Assembly (NCBI RefSeq): GCF_016811915.1
Contig: NZ_CP069127.1
Span: 4,966,001-5,030,000, forward strand
DNA length: 64,000 bases
Reading direction: 5' to 3'
Source: Brevibacillus choshinensis
Lineage (GTDB): Bacteria; Bacillota; Bacilli; Brevibacillales; Brevibacillaceae
Position 1 is the stretch's first letter; each line of letters begins with the position of its first letter. Of the stretch, positions 50,825-58,807 are shown piece after piece. A program made the position numbers and the translations under genes. Below the pieces are notes generated by a model, which saw only the letters and a list, made by a program, of their open reading frames with translations, had not been told where the DNA came from and did no database searches.

Positions 50825-50853
50825 TTGACTCCTTTTCCATTTGTTGCTATCAT
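50825..50853 (+). promoter_or_regulatory. SigA promoter of the rightward organosulfur operon
   Basis: TTGACT (50825-50830) and TATCAT (50848-50853) are separated by exactly 17 nt on the plus strand. Transcription should start near 50860, giving a ~138-nt leader. Confidence 0.72.
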
Positions 50854-50889
50854 CCATTTCATACTTATTTACTTGGATTTACACTCTAC

Positions 50890-50910
50890 GCCGACCGGAC
50901 CACTGGAGGC
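50890..50910 (+). ncRNA. Conserved 21-nt leader hairpin, copy 2 (rightward operon)
   Basis: Outer stem GCC/GGC, internal loop GA against A, inner stem CCGG/CTGG (G-T wobble where copy 1 has A-T) and tetraloop ACCA. Position relative to the transcription start (about 30-50 nt) is the same as in copy 1. Its AGGC end is also the first arm of the terminator that follows. Compatible base change in the inner stem and changes confined to loops suggest selection on RNA structure. Confidence 0.6.
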
Positions 50911-50953
50911 CTCTTCCTGCCGCACATAGATGCGCTGGGAGTGGGGCCTTTTT
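50907..50953 (+). terminator. Leader terminator (attenuator) of the rightward operon
   Basis: AGGCCTC (from 50907) pairs with a G-rich arm ending GGGGCCT (to 50949) across a ~30-nt loop with an imperfect upper stem, followed by five Ts. The next gene starts 45 nt downstream. Weaker than the ssuD leader terminator but in the equivalent position. Confidence 0.6.
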
Positions 50954-50997
50954 GTCGTCCTGATTTACCACTTACTTTTATTATGAGGTGATCAGAC

Positions 50998-52341
50998 ATG
51001 GGCAATCAGAAACGCACTCTTCATTTGAACCTGTTCGTGGCGAGCATGGGCCATCACGAGGCAGCATGGCGCCACCCTTCCTCCAATGTAGAGGAAATCA
51101 TCGACTTTTCCCACTTGCAGCGCATCGCGCAAAAAGCGGAGCAGGCCAAGCTGGACTCTCTCTTTCTCGCCGATCGCTATGCCACCTCGCGAAAAGCAGT
51201 GAAATACGGTGCGATCAGCGGGCTGGAGCCCCTCACTCTTTTGTCCGCCCTGGCAGTCGTGACCAAACGAATCGGGCTGATCGCCACCGTCTCAACCAGC
51301 TTCAACGAGCCTTTCAACATCGCTCGGCGCTTTGCTTCCCTCGACCATCTCAGCCAGGGCCGGGCAGGCTGGAATATCATCACCTCCGGAACCGATGGGG
51401 AGGCGCAGAATTTCAACCATGACAGAATCCCCGACCACCACGTGCGATACGAACGCGCGCACGAATTTCTCGACGTAACCCTCAAGCTGTGGGACAGCTG
51501 GGAGGCAGATGCGCTCATCGCAGATAAAGCGACAGGTATTTACGCGGATAACAGCAAGGTCCATGAGCTCAACCATCGAGGCAAGCATTTCGCTGTTCGC
51601 GGCCCTCTGAACCTGTCGCGTTCTCCCCAAGGAAGGCCACTCCTCGTCCAGGCCGGATCCTCCGAGGACGGCAAAGCATTTGCCGCACAGTATGCCGAAG
51701 CCATTTTTACCGCTCAGCAATCATTGGCTGATGCCCATGCCTTTTATGCAGACGTCAAGGCGCGTGCCGCCCAGCACGGACGCTCCCCCGAGCAGGTCAT
51801 CATCCTGCCAGGCATTTGCCCGATCATCGGTGAGAGCGAGGCAGATGCAAAGGAAAAAGAAGCACAGCTTCACGAGCTTACTCATCCCGCCTACAGCTTG
51901 CTCCAGCTATCCAATCGGATCGGCTTCGACCTGTCCGGTTATCCACTGGATGGTCCACTGCCCGAACTGCCTGCGACGGAGAAAATCGCCGGGCACCAGA
52001 GCCGCACCAAGCTGATCCGGGACTTGGCCGAGAGAGAGCAGCTGACGATTCGCCAGCTTTTGCTGCGCCTCGCAGGAGGACGCGGGCATCGGACCATCGC
52101 AGGTACCGCGAAGCAGGTCGCCGATGAGCTGGAGGCTTGGTTTACCCAAGGGGCAGCTGACGGCTTCAACATCATGCCCCAGATCACCAATGGCGGACTC
52201 GACGACTTCCTCGATCAGGTCGTCCCGGAGCTGCAGCGACGAGGATTGTTCCGTACCGAGTACACAGGGAAAACCTTGCGCGAGCATTACGGATTGGAGG
52301 TTCCCGCCAATCAGTTTGCAGGCTCCCATCAGTATCAATAG
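50998..52341 (+). CDS. NtaA/SnaA/DszA-family FMN-dependent monooxygenase
   Basis: A 447-residue luciferase-like monooxygenase of the NtaA/DszA class: L-N-L-F-V-A-S-M-G-H-H near the start, R-Y-A-T-S-R-K-A region, ATVSTSFNEPFNIARRFASLDHLSQGRAGWNIITSG (about 98-132) and HRGKHFAVRGPLNLSRSPQGRPLLVQAGSSEDGK. Such enzymes take FMNH2 from a partner reductase and oxidise sulfones, nitrilotriacetate, EDTA or related compounds. GAGGTGAT precedes the ATG. Followed 50 nt later by an SsuA-like receptor and divergent from ssuD, it is probably a second organosulfur-cleaving enzyme using FMNH2 from the SsuE-like reductase. Confidence 0.92.
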   Translation: MGNQKRTLHLNLFVASMGHHEAAWRHPSSNVEEIIDFSHLQRIAQKAEQAKLDSLFLADRYATSRKAVKYGAISGLEPLTLLSALAVVTKRIGLIATVSTSFNEPFNIARRFASLDHLSQGRAGWNIITSGTDGEAQNFNHDRIPDHHVRYERAHEFLDVTLKLWDSWEADALIADKATGIYADNSKVHELNHRGKHFAVRGPLNLSRSPQGRPLLVQAGSSEDGKAFAAQYAEAIFTAQQSLADAHAFYADVKARAAQHGRSPEQVIILPGICPIIGESEADAKEKEAQLHELTHPAYSLLQLSNRIGFDLSGYPLDGPLPELPATEKIAGHQSRTKLIRDLAEREQLTIRQLLLRLAGGRGHRTIAGTAKQVADELEAWFTQGAADGFNIMPQITNGGLDDFLDQVVPELQRRGLFRTEYTGKTLREHYGLEVPANQFAGSHQYQ

Positions 52342-52390
52342 CAAATCCTCTCGCTGAAAAGCACACCAACCTTCGAAAGGGATGAACAAC

Positions 52391-53446
52391 ATGCAAGCTT
52401 TGCAAAAGAAACATAGCTGGTTCCCACTCTTGATCGTATTGTCACTGCTCTTGCTTACCGCGTGCGGCAAGGCACAGAATGCGTCATCTCCACAGCAAGG
52501 TCAGAGCGCAGCCACTTCCGTGGGAAAAGAAAAGGTGGTCGTGAACATCGGTATTCAGGGCAGCACAGGGATCCTCTCCTACGCCCGGGATAAGGGAGCC
52601 TTTGAAGAAGCCTTCGCCAAGGCGGGAGCTGAAGTCAGATGGCATGAATTCGCGAGCGGCCCTCCCCATTTTGAAGCGATCGCTTCCGGTCGTCTCGATT
52701 TTGGAGCAACAGGCGGCACACCCGTTGTCTCGGCCCAAACAGGCGGTGTCGATTTCAAGGCGATCGCCGTGACCAGTGACGGAAAGCGCAACAACGCGAT
52801 TGTCATCCCCAAAAACAGTCCGATCACTGACATCAAGGAGTTAAAGGGCAAAAAAATTGCCGTCGCCAAAGGCAGCAGCGCTTACAACTTCCTGTACATG
52901 GTATTGGATCGTGCCGGCCTGAAAGCGGAGGATGTGCAAATCATCCACCTGCAGCCGGACGAGGCACGCCCCGCTCTCGATACGGGTGCCATCGATGCTT
53001 GGTCGACTTGGGAGCCGTATGTCACCACTGCCCTGGTCCAGACCCAGGCAAAATCTCTCGTCACCGGAGAGGATCTCCATATCTTTGCTCCCGGCTTTCT
53101 GATTGCGCGTACCGGCTTTACGGCAGAGCATCCTGAACTGACGGTGCTATTTCTCAAAACCTATGAAGAGGTTCGCCAATACTACGTCTCCCATCTCGAC
53201 GAAGTGACGGATGAATTCGTCAAGACGAAGAAGCTCGAGCGTGAGATCGTCAGCAAGGTCCTGCAAAATTCCAGCCCGATTCTCTCCCCGATCACACCTG
53301 AATTCGCCAAAGCCCATCAGGAGCAGGCTGACTTCCTCTACTCTGTGGGCGCGATCAAAAAGAAGCTGGATACGTCGCAAGTCTTGGAGAGCAAGTTTGT
53401 CGAACAGGCATTGAAAGAAGCGGGTGAAAAAAATAAGCCATTCTAG
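52391..53446 (+). CDS. ssuA: ABC transporter substrate-binding lipoprotein, SsuA family
   Basis: A 351-residue extracytoplasmic binding protein. The signal ends in LLLTAC-G, a lipobox. Family features follow: V-N-I-G-I-Q-G-S-T-G-I-L-S-Y-A near the N-terminus, F-G-A-T-G-G-T-P, and DTGAIDAWSTWEPYVTTAL (about 195-215), the sulfonate-site region. Two ATGs three codons apart occur; the second (52391) is properly spaced from GAAAGGG. No permease or ATPase lies beside it, so it presumably serves SsuBC encoded on the other strand, an unusual split of an Ssu transporter over two divergent operons. Confidence 0.88.
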   Translation: MQALQKKHSWFPLLIVLSLLLLTACGKAQNASSPQQGQSAATSVGKEKVVVNIGIQGSTGILSYARDKGAFEEAFAKAGAEVRWHEFASGPPHFEAIASGRLDFGATGGTPVVSAQTGGVDFKAIAVTSDGKRNNAIVIPKNSPITDIKELKGKKIAVAKGSSAYNFLYMVLDRAGLKAEDVQIIHLQPDEARPALDTGAIDAWSTWEPYVTTALVQTQAKSLVTGEDLHIFAPGFLIARTGFTAEHPELTVLFLKTYEEVRQYYVSHLDEVTDEFVKTKKLEREIVSKVLQNSSPILSPITPEFAKAHQEQADFLYSVGAIKKKLDTSQVLESKFVEQALKEAGEKNKPF

Positions 53447-53474
53447 TAAAGTGGGAAAAGGAATTAGCCGATAG
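53447..53474 (+). promoter_or_regulatory. SigD (flagellar/chemotaxis) promoter
   Basis: TAAA (53447-53450) and GCCGATAG (53467-53474) are separated by 16 nt; the SigD consensus is TAAA-N14-16-GCCGATAT, so only the last base differs. It begins 1 bp after the ssuA-like stop codon and is read towards a chemoreceptor gene, the normal class of SigD target. Confidence 0.75.
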
Positions 53475-53516
53475 TTTTAAGAGAATAGAAAATGGTTAAT
53501 TATACCTACCCAAAAC

Positions 53517-53543
53517 TTGACAATTAAACAAGAATACTATAAT
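53517..53543 (+). promoter_or_regulatory. Second, SigA-like promoter upstream of the riboswitch
   Basis: Perfect TTGACA (53517-53522) and perfect TATAAT (53538-53543) occur with a short 15-nt spacing, in an AT-rich stretch about 45 bp before the riboswitch. The short spacer would weaken it. Confidence 0.55.
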
Positions 53544-53584
53544 ATTTTACATAATCCGACATAAATTTACATTTTTCGAAATTC

Positions 53585-53670
53585 GATGAAAAAGGGCAAA
53601 ACCATCTAAAGGTGGTGACGCAAAACCACGGGTCTAAAGTCGTTGACTATGATAGCCGGGTTGCCATACA
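53585..53670 (+). ncRNA. Cyclic di-GMP-I riboswitch (GEMM-I)
   Basis: The RNA has the invariant GEMM-I pieces in order: AGGGCAAAACC, a CTAAAGG-capped P2, GGUGACGCAAAACCAC, GGGTCTAAAGTCG for P3, and the closing GCCGGGTTGCC. P2 and P3 helices can be drawn directly. It lies in the 5' leader of the GNAT-chemoreceptor operon and is followed by a terminator, so c-di-GMP should control read-through. For a motility gene, c-di-GMP-dependent shutdown is likely, but the direction is inferred. Confidence 0.92.
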
Positions 53671-53702
53671 TCCGAAAGAGATGCCTTGATGTTGGTGACT
53701 TG

Positions 53703-53737
53703 GGTTGTTCCAGTACTTGGGATGACTCTTTTTTTTT
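53703..53737 (+). terminator. Expression-platform terminator of the c-di-GMP riboswitch
   Basis: GTTGTTCC and GGGATGAC pair (with wobbles) around AGTACTT and are followed by TC and nine Ts ending about 53737. It lies about 30 nt after the aptamer and 110 nt before the first ORF. The remainder of the 403-bp gap contains nothing else I can support except the promoters above. Confidence 0.7.
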
Positions 53738-53849
53738 AGTTTATTTGATGGGAGGGCGCATTTTAAGAGAAAACACGGCGAATTACGAACTGGGGAAGCA
53801 GTCTCATACAAAAAAATAGAGAGATAAACAAAAATGGTGGAGTGGGAAA

Positions 53850-54401
53850 ATGTACAAACATGTTGATTCTACGGAGAACTTGGCATTGTTCCATCAAATC
53901 AAGGAAGTCGTATGGAGTTCCATGGGATTCGAAATGGAGTACGCCAAGGATGGTTCTGATCTTTACCTGCTGCTGGCAGAGGACGGAGAGGCTGGAGGCA
54001 CTTTTGAATTTACTCCTTATTCGAAATCAAATGCGTTCATCCATTCGTTGTTTGATGATGTCATCACATCCGATATGAAACTTATGGAGGTAGACAGCCT
54101 GGCTGTTCTCCCCTCTTATCGCGGGCAGCTCGGTCGCAAAGGAATTTGCCTGATGATCGATTACGCGGAACAACATGGCTATACACATGCAGTCGGCATT
54201 GCGGATCCGACTTTTTTTCGATCGATGAACGAGAAATACAAGCTCCGTGCTACGCAAGTCAAGGATAACATCTTCTATAAAGGCGCAGAAGCGATCCCGA
54301 CGCTCTTTCACCTGAAAGAAGTCTACGCCAATAAAGAAAATCCGCAATATTCATGGTACACACCAGCATCTACTCAAAGAAAAGTCGAGGTCATGCGTTG
54401 A
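53850..54401 (+). CDS. GNAT-like protein under c-di-GMP riboswitch control
   Basis: A 183-residue protein with a GNAT-type core: a central strand followed by V-D-S-L-A-V-L-P-S-Y-R-G-Q-L-G-R-K-G-I (about 86-104), which matches the acetyl-CoA-binding R-x-x-G-x-G/A loop in altered form, then Y-A-E-Q-H-G-Y-T-H-A. It recalls acyl-homoserine-lactone-synthase-like GNATs but no specific substrate can be named. GGAGTGGG precedes the ATG. One base separates its stop from the chemoreceptor ATG, so both are made together, and a role in modifying or sensing something for chemotaxis is suggested by context. Confidence 0.75.
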   Translation: MYKHVDSTENLALFHQIKEVVWSSMGFEMEYAKDGSDLYLLLAEDGEAGGTFEFTPYSKSNAFIHSLFDDVITSDMKLMEVDSLAVLPSYRGQLGRKGICLMIDYAEQHGYTHAVGIADPTFFRSMNEKYKLRATQVKDNIFYKGAEAIPTLFHLKEVYANKENPQYSWYTPASTQRKVEVMR

Positions 54402-54402
54402 T

Positions 54403-55866
54403 ATGGATCTATTACGAAGAAGGAACAACTGGGTCGTCATCGTTTTTGCTAGTATCATCACGGTCGTTCAGCTCATCAATCTGATAGTGGGCGTTCCGCT
54501 CGGGTTTGTTTTGACGGTTCTGGGCATCTTGTATGTCGTACTGGCGCCCTTTACTTATCTCTCCAACCGCCCGAACTTACGAGAGAAATTTGCACCGTTC
54601 ATGAAGTTTTTCAATTTTGTGGTGATCGCGATCTTCATGTTTGTGATCGTTCACCTGGATCCCTACATGGTTAACATCATGACCATGATGTTCTTTGTGG
54701 CTGTCATGGGAATCTACCAAGACAAAATCATTAACATCCTGACGATTCTCACGACACTAGGGATTGTTTCCTATTATTTCTTTACCCAAGGCGAAGCGAT
54801 TTTCCATGCGACATCTCCGGTTGAGCTGATGTACTACCTGCTTCCATTCTGCTTCGTTTCCGTCACCAGCATGATGCACGCGCATTTCAACAACAGGCTG
54901 CAAGCGGATAGCGAAACGCAAAAACGCGAAGCGATCGAATCCAAGGAATCCTTGCAGCGCGTACTCGATCAGATCAATCACTCGTTGACATCCGTCCAGG
55001 AATACCAGGAAAACCTCAACAAAGTTACAGATGGAGTCAATCTCCGAGCAGTTGAGACCGTCACATCGCTGGAGGGCATTCTCAAATCGTTCGGCGTGCA
55101 AACCGCCAATACGAATGAGCTGCGCAATGAAATGGCATCGACCAATGTTCAAGTGGAAGATATGACTCGCTCTGTGACCGAGATGCATGATTACGTGGAA
55201 TCCACCAAGGAAGCGACACAAGAGAGCGGCAAGCGCATTGGAAACATCGGAAGTGACTTTGAGCGCTTTATCAAGGATATCCAAGGCACCAACAGCCTGA
55301 TCCAAGAGCTGTACAAAGAAACGGAGAACATCGAGAAAATCATTCAGACCATCTCCGAAATTTCCGCGCAGACCAATCTGCTCGCGCTGAATGCCACCAT
55401 CGAGGCGTCCCGCGCCGGAGAACACGGTCGAGGCTTCGCAGTGGTTGCGGATGAGGTACGCAAGCTTGCCGAATCCTCCAAGGTCTCTTCGGAATCGATC
55501 GCGACCCTCTTGATGAACATTCGCGAAAAAATGAAGCGCGTCTCGGATATGATTTCGGAATCTCAAGTGTCATTTGAGAAAAATAGCGAAGGCATCTTGG
55601 AAGTTCAGGAGATGTTCGCCAACGTCGACAACTACATGCATGACTTTGCTGAGAAAACCAAATTCCTGCAGGAGTTTATCGTTCATGTGAACAGCATGAT
55701 GCAGGAAGTCGGAGCCAAAGTCGAGCTGAATGCCGACATCACCGACAAAAACAAAGAAAGCCTGGAGGATGTGCTGCTTCTCGTCTCTGAGCAAAAAGAC
55801 GAGGTCGTCAAAGTATCGGGCGGCTTTGAGAAAATCGAGCAGCAGATCCGTGGGCTGAATATCTAA
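54403..55866 (+). CDS. Methyl-accepting chemotaxis protein with multi-helix membrane sensor
   Basis: A 487-residue chemoreceptor. The first ~165 residues hold about six membrane helices with little extracellular loop, and no HAMP domain is seen; a long coiled coil follows. The kinase-contact hairpin is at about 318-355 (E-I-S-A-Q-T-N-L-L-A-L-N-A-T-I-E-A-S-R-A-G-E and GRGFAVVADEVRKLAE, written in parts), so CheA/CheW coupling is expected. A membrane-embedded sensor suggests a hydrophobic ligand, membrane state or partner protein as stimulus. Co-transcribed with the GNAT gene under SigD and the c-di-GMP riboswitch. Confidence 0.93.
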   Translation: MDLLRRRNNWVVIVFASIITVVQLINLIVGVPLGFVLTVLGILYVVLAPFTYLSNRPNLREKFAPFMKFFNFVVIAIFMFVIVHLDPYMVNIMTMMFFVAVMGIYQDKIINILTILTTLGIVSYYFFTQGEAIFHATSPVELMYYLLPFCFVSVTSMMHAHFNNRLQADSETQKREAIESKESLQRVLDQINHSLTSVQEYQENLNKVTDGVNLRAVETVTSLEGILKSFGVQTANTNELRNEMASTNVQVEDMTRSVTEMHDYVESTKEATQESGKRIGNIGSDFERFIKDIQGTNSLIQELYKETENIEKIIQTISEISAQTNLLALNATIEASRAGEHGRGFAVVADEVRKLAESSKVSSESIATLLMNIREKMKRVSDMISESQVSFEKNSEGILEVQEMFANVDNYMHDFAEKTKFLQEFIVHVNSMMQEVGAKVELNADITDKNKESLEDVLLLVSEQKDEVVKVSGGFEKIEQQIRGLNI

Positions 55867-55893
55867 TCTTCACTGGCTTTCAGGCCCCATTCT

Positions 55894-55941
55894 AAAACAG
55901 CCTTGCGTCCACACAGTACCGGAGCAAGGCTGTTTTGTTTT
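55894..55941 (+). terminator. Terminator after the chemoreceptor gene
   Basis: AAAACAGCCTTGC (55894-55906) and GCAAGGCTGTTTT (55924-55936) form a perfect 13-bp stem with a 17-nt loop and are followed by GTTTTT. Confidence 0.92.
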
Positions 55942-55980
55942 TCAGAAGGAATAATCGACCATTTTTCAGGGAGGATTCAG

Positions 55981-57618
55981 ATGAAGCTGGTGATCAGGGC
56001 TCTTATTTTTTTCGTCTTAGGATGTTCGCTTCTCCCTTGCACACAGATGGCTTATGCAGAGCAGATCATTGCCCAGAAAAAAACCAAGAAGATACCGCAA
56101 CACGTGCATGATGGTCTGGCTCGCGTGATCTCAGCCAGTCCGGAGCTTGCCGGACTTAGCTTGGAGAGTACGTACCTTTTGGAAGGAGACGGCCATGTTG
56201 GACCCGAGCGCTGGGAATTTTCTTTTGTTGATTCAAAGGACGAGGATGGCTGGGGAGCCTATGCTGACGTTGAGGTGGATGCCAAGAGCGGCCGTTTGTT
56301 TCAATTTGATCTGAATGAATTGCTGCCGGAACCTACGAGACCGCCATCCGATGATACAGCCAAGAAAGCAGCACAGCTCTTTCTCGCGAATGTATGGGGA
56401 GAATATGCAAATCATTACCGTCTGCGTGATGTCGAGGTAGTCACCAGCGAATCCGACGTTGAGGTAGAACACCCTATCAAATCTATAGTCTCTTATGAGT
56501 TTTTCATTCATGACATCCCGGTCGACGATTTTGGCATCCAAGTGACGGTCGATGGAAATGGACGGGTGATCGAGCTGCGCAATGATGCCTTGCTCTCTCC
56601 AGAGCCATCGCAGTTCCCTGATCCCGATCGAGCGCTCTCCCACTCGCAAGCCACGAAGATCTATGAAAACTTGCTGGGCATGTCATTGGCATATGCATGG
56701 GAGTGGGAAGAAGACCATCAGGATGGACACCCTACCTTGATTTATGATGCCCGATTTCGTGAAGGAGCGATCGACGCTTTCACAGGTGATTTGACCAACG
56801 AGGTAGACAGCTGGATCGATCAAAAGCCTCAGCTTTTTTCGATACAGCCGCAAGGTATCCAGCTGGTGGCAAAATCCCGCAAAGAAGCGGAAAAGCTGTT
56901 GACGAAAGAATTTGGCGTTTCCTTTAAAGGCTTGCGTTTCATTCGGGATTCCTCCGAGAACGACGACGACGACGATGAAGAAGAACTCTACACCTCCTAT
57001 TCCTGGGGATCTCCATCGAAGTCGAAAAAACCTGTGTTTGTCACCCTGACTACGGAACGGAAAACAGGAAGAGTTGTCGAATACAAATACAACGCTGGGA
57101 ACGCATGGCCTAAACAGAGGATTTCAATCCGGAAAGCCCAAGAAAAGGCGCTGAATATCCTCACCCGATACGTGGACAAGAATAAAGACGAGCTGTCGCT
57201 TTCCTATTCCTTTTCACCATTTTCCAAAGAGGATTATCCGGATTGGATCGACCCCCATCCGCCCCATCAGTTTCCGGATTTCATGAATTACTCGTTTCGT
57301 TTCCATGATCGTTACGAAGGGATTGAAGTTGGCTACAGCAGCTACTTCGTAGAAATCAATCCTGAGACAGGCGAGCTGTCATCTTTGGAAATGGATCAAG
57401 AATCGCTCACGGATTTGCCGAAACCAGACGGAGTGATTCCAGCCGCTAAAGCCGCTGAGAGCTACGCCAGAGCCAATCCTCTAAAACTGGTTTACCAATG
57501 GCCTAGGTATTATGACCAAGTGCGGCCATCGCCGATTTTAGTGTACGTTCCGAAGTATTACGAAAGCTCTTGGGTCAATCCGTTCACGGGAGCTTACGAA
57601 AAGGAAGAGGATGAATAA
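55981..57618 (+). CDS. Secreted YcdB/YcdC-domain protein
   Basis: A 545-residue exported protein. Signal peptide 1-~27 (ALIFFVLGCSLLPCTQMAYA). The rest shows repeated PepSY-like units of the YcdB/YcdC type, each with a strand-helix-strand pattern and pieces such as V-E-V-D-A-K-S-G-R-L, V-T-V-D-G-N-G-R-V-I-E-L and V-E-I-N-P-E-T-G-E-L. An acidic run (E-N-D-D-D-D-D-E-E-E, about 322-331) interrupts the middle. GGGAGG precedes the ATG; the open frame 26 codons upstream overlaps a terminator and is not used. Function in the family is unknown; inhibition of, or chaperoning for, surface enzymes is a guess. Confidence 0.82.
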   Translation: MKLVIRALIFFVLGCSLLPCTQMAYAEQIIAQKKTKKIPQHVHDGLARVISASPELAGLSLESTYLLEGDGHVGPERWEFSFVDSKDEDGWGAYADVEVDAKSGRLFQFDLNELLPEPTRPPSDDTAKKAAQLFLANVWGEYANHYRLRDVEVVTSESDVEVEHPIKSIVSYEFFIHDIPVDDFGIQVTVDGNGRVIELRNDALLSPEPSQFPDPDRALSHSQATKIYENLLGMSLAYAWEWEEDHQDGHPTLIYDARFREGAIDAFTGDLTNEVDSWIDQKPQLFSIQPQGIQLVAKSRKEAEKLLTKEFGVSFKGLRFIRDSSENDDDDDEEELYTSYSWGSPSKSKKPVFVTLTTERKTGRVVEYKYNAGNAWPKQRISIRKAQEKALNILTRYVDKNKDELSLSYSFSPFSKEDYPDWIDPHPPHQFPDFMNYSFRFHDRYEGIEVGYSSYFVEINPETGELSSLEMDQESLTDLPKPDGVIPAAKAAESYARANPLKLVYQWPRYYDQVRPSPILVYVPKYYESSWVNPFTGAYEKEEDE

Positions 57619-57625
57619 CACAAAG

Positions 57626-57655
57626 AAGACCGAGCTAAAGGTGGCTCGGTCTTTT
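57626..57655 (+). terminator. Intrinsic terminator between convergent genes
   Basis: AAGACCGAGC (57626-57635) and GCTCGGTCTT (57644-57653) form a perfect 10-bp stem with an 8-nt loop and are followed by TT on plus. It separates the YcdB-like gene from the convergent ecsB and may work in both directions. Confidence 0.82.
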
Positions 57656-57661
57656 CTCTAT

Positions 57662-58807
57662 TCACACAAATGCAAGCACCATATTCACCACTACTTGAAA
57701 ACCCAAAAGCACCCGACGCACCCACGAAGCCGCGCTTGTTTGCTGATGTTCATTGATGGGAAGCAGGGACGCACGGCTGTGGTGACGAGCCTGACTCCCG
57801 ATGCCTTTCAGCTGGCTTGCCGACATAAAGAAAAACAGCACAGTGACCGCTATCTGGGCGAGTGGACCCGGCAGCATGATGATCAGCAGCGAACTGATGA
57901 CAAGCAGTCTGATATACATCCCGGCCAGATCTCCTGACCGCAAAAAGGTCTTCAAAAACAGGACTCGTCCCGCGTTCTCTTGGCGGTACGGAATCAGACC
58001 CGCGATCCACATCAGCCATTTCCGAGGTTTCACCCGCTGCTGCAAGGACGGGACATCCCGAAACTGATTGGCGATTTGATAAAACCGCAAACGCAGCCCG
58101 TTCTCCATCTCCAGCAGTTGATACCATTGATACGCATGCTTTTTCGGGATTTGCAGCAAGCGGATATGGAACCAAATCAGCAACCCCATCCAGAGGATCG
58201 CCCCGTAAGGCACGCGCTGATAGGCGAGAAAGCCCCCCTCTGTCAGCATCCAGGCGAGCAAGAAATACGTCAGTCCAAAACGCCCCATCGAAAAAGCCGC
58301 ACCCTGCTGTTTGCCTGGCAAGCGCAAGACGGTCCAACTGATGTACACGTTCCAGCCCTTTAAGACAAATGGCACGCCCCAGTACAGCCACACCTGTGCT
58401 CCGCTTGCTCCAATCGTCCCTTGATACAAAGGCAGAAACAGCAGCAGGACGAGAAACAGTCCTATACTCTGAACGACAAAGTTATAGACCTGAGTCTTTT
58501 GAAAATAGCGAGCCATCTTGGTCTCAGCCGGCGTCAAAAAGATCAGGTCAGCCTCCAGCAAAAAGGTCCGGTGCGGGCTTCTGGTAATGAAAATAGCGAG
58601 CACCAGAGCGAGGGCGTACGGGACTGGGAACCACGCCGGGATGGCCTTCACCAGATTCGGGTAGTAGTAGGCCAGCAGCCCGCAAAGGAAGACCGCGACC
58701 ATAAGCACGCCCCCGTTTGCCATGTACTGCCCATAGCGTACGAGCTCCGCCAAGTGGCGCTGCAATCGTTCGCGGAAGAGTGCATCCACATCGATCGTCA
58801 TCTTCAT
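57662..58807 (-). CDS. ecsB: ABC transporter permease, EcsB family
   Basis: A 381-residue membrane protein with about 8-10 helices corresponding to EcsB of B. subtilis. Typical parts are the N-terminal R-L-Q-R-H-L-A-E-L-V-R-Y before helix 1, EADLIFLTPAETKMARYF, and FLKTFLRSGDLAGMYIRL. Together with EcsA it forms an ABC exporter that in Bacillus affects protein secretion, competence and intramembrane proteolysis through RasP. Its ATG overlaps the TGA of ecsA. The third Bacillus gene, ecsC, is not present here. Confidence 0.9.
   Translation of the reverse strand: MKMTIDVDALFRERLQRHLAELVRYGQYMANGGVLMVAVFLCGLLAYYYPNLVKAIPAWFPVPYALALVLAIFITRSPHRTFLLEADLIFLTPAETKMARYFQKTQVYNFVVQSIGLFLVLLLFLPLYQGTIGASGAQVWLYWGVPFVLKGWNVYISWTVLRLPGKQQGAAFSMGRFGLTYFLLAWMLTEGGFLAYQRVPYGAILWMGLLIWFHIRLLQIPKKHAYQWYQLLEMENGLRLRFYQIANQFRDVPSLQQRVKPRKWLMWIAGLIPYRQENAGRVLFLKTFLRSGDLAGMYIRLLVISSLLIIMLPGPLAQIAVTVLFFFMSASQLKGIGSQARHHSRASLLPINEHQQTSAASWVRRVLLGFQVVVNMVLAFV

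Noticed and set aside
53748..53819. A 23-codon ORF between the riboswitch terminator and the GNAT gene
   Set aside because: No ribosome site precedes its ATG and the peptide has no recognisable character.
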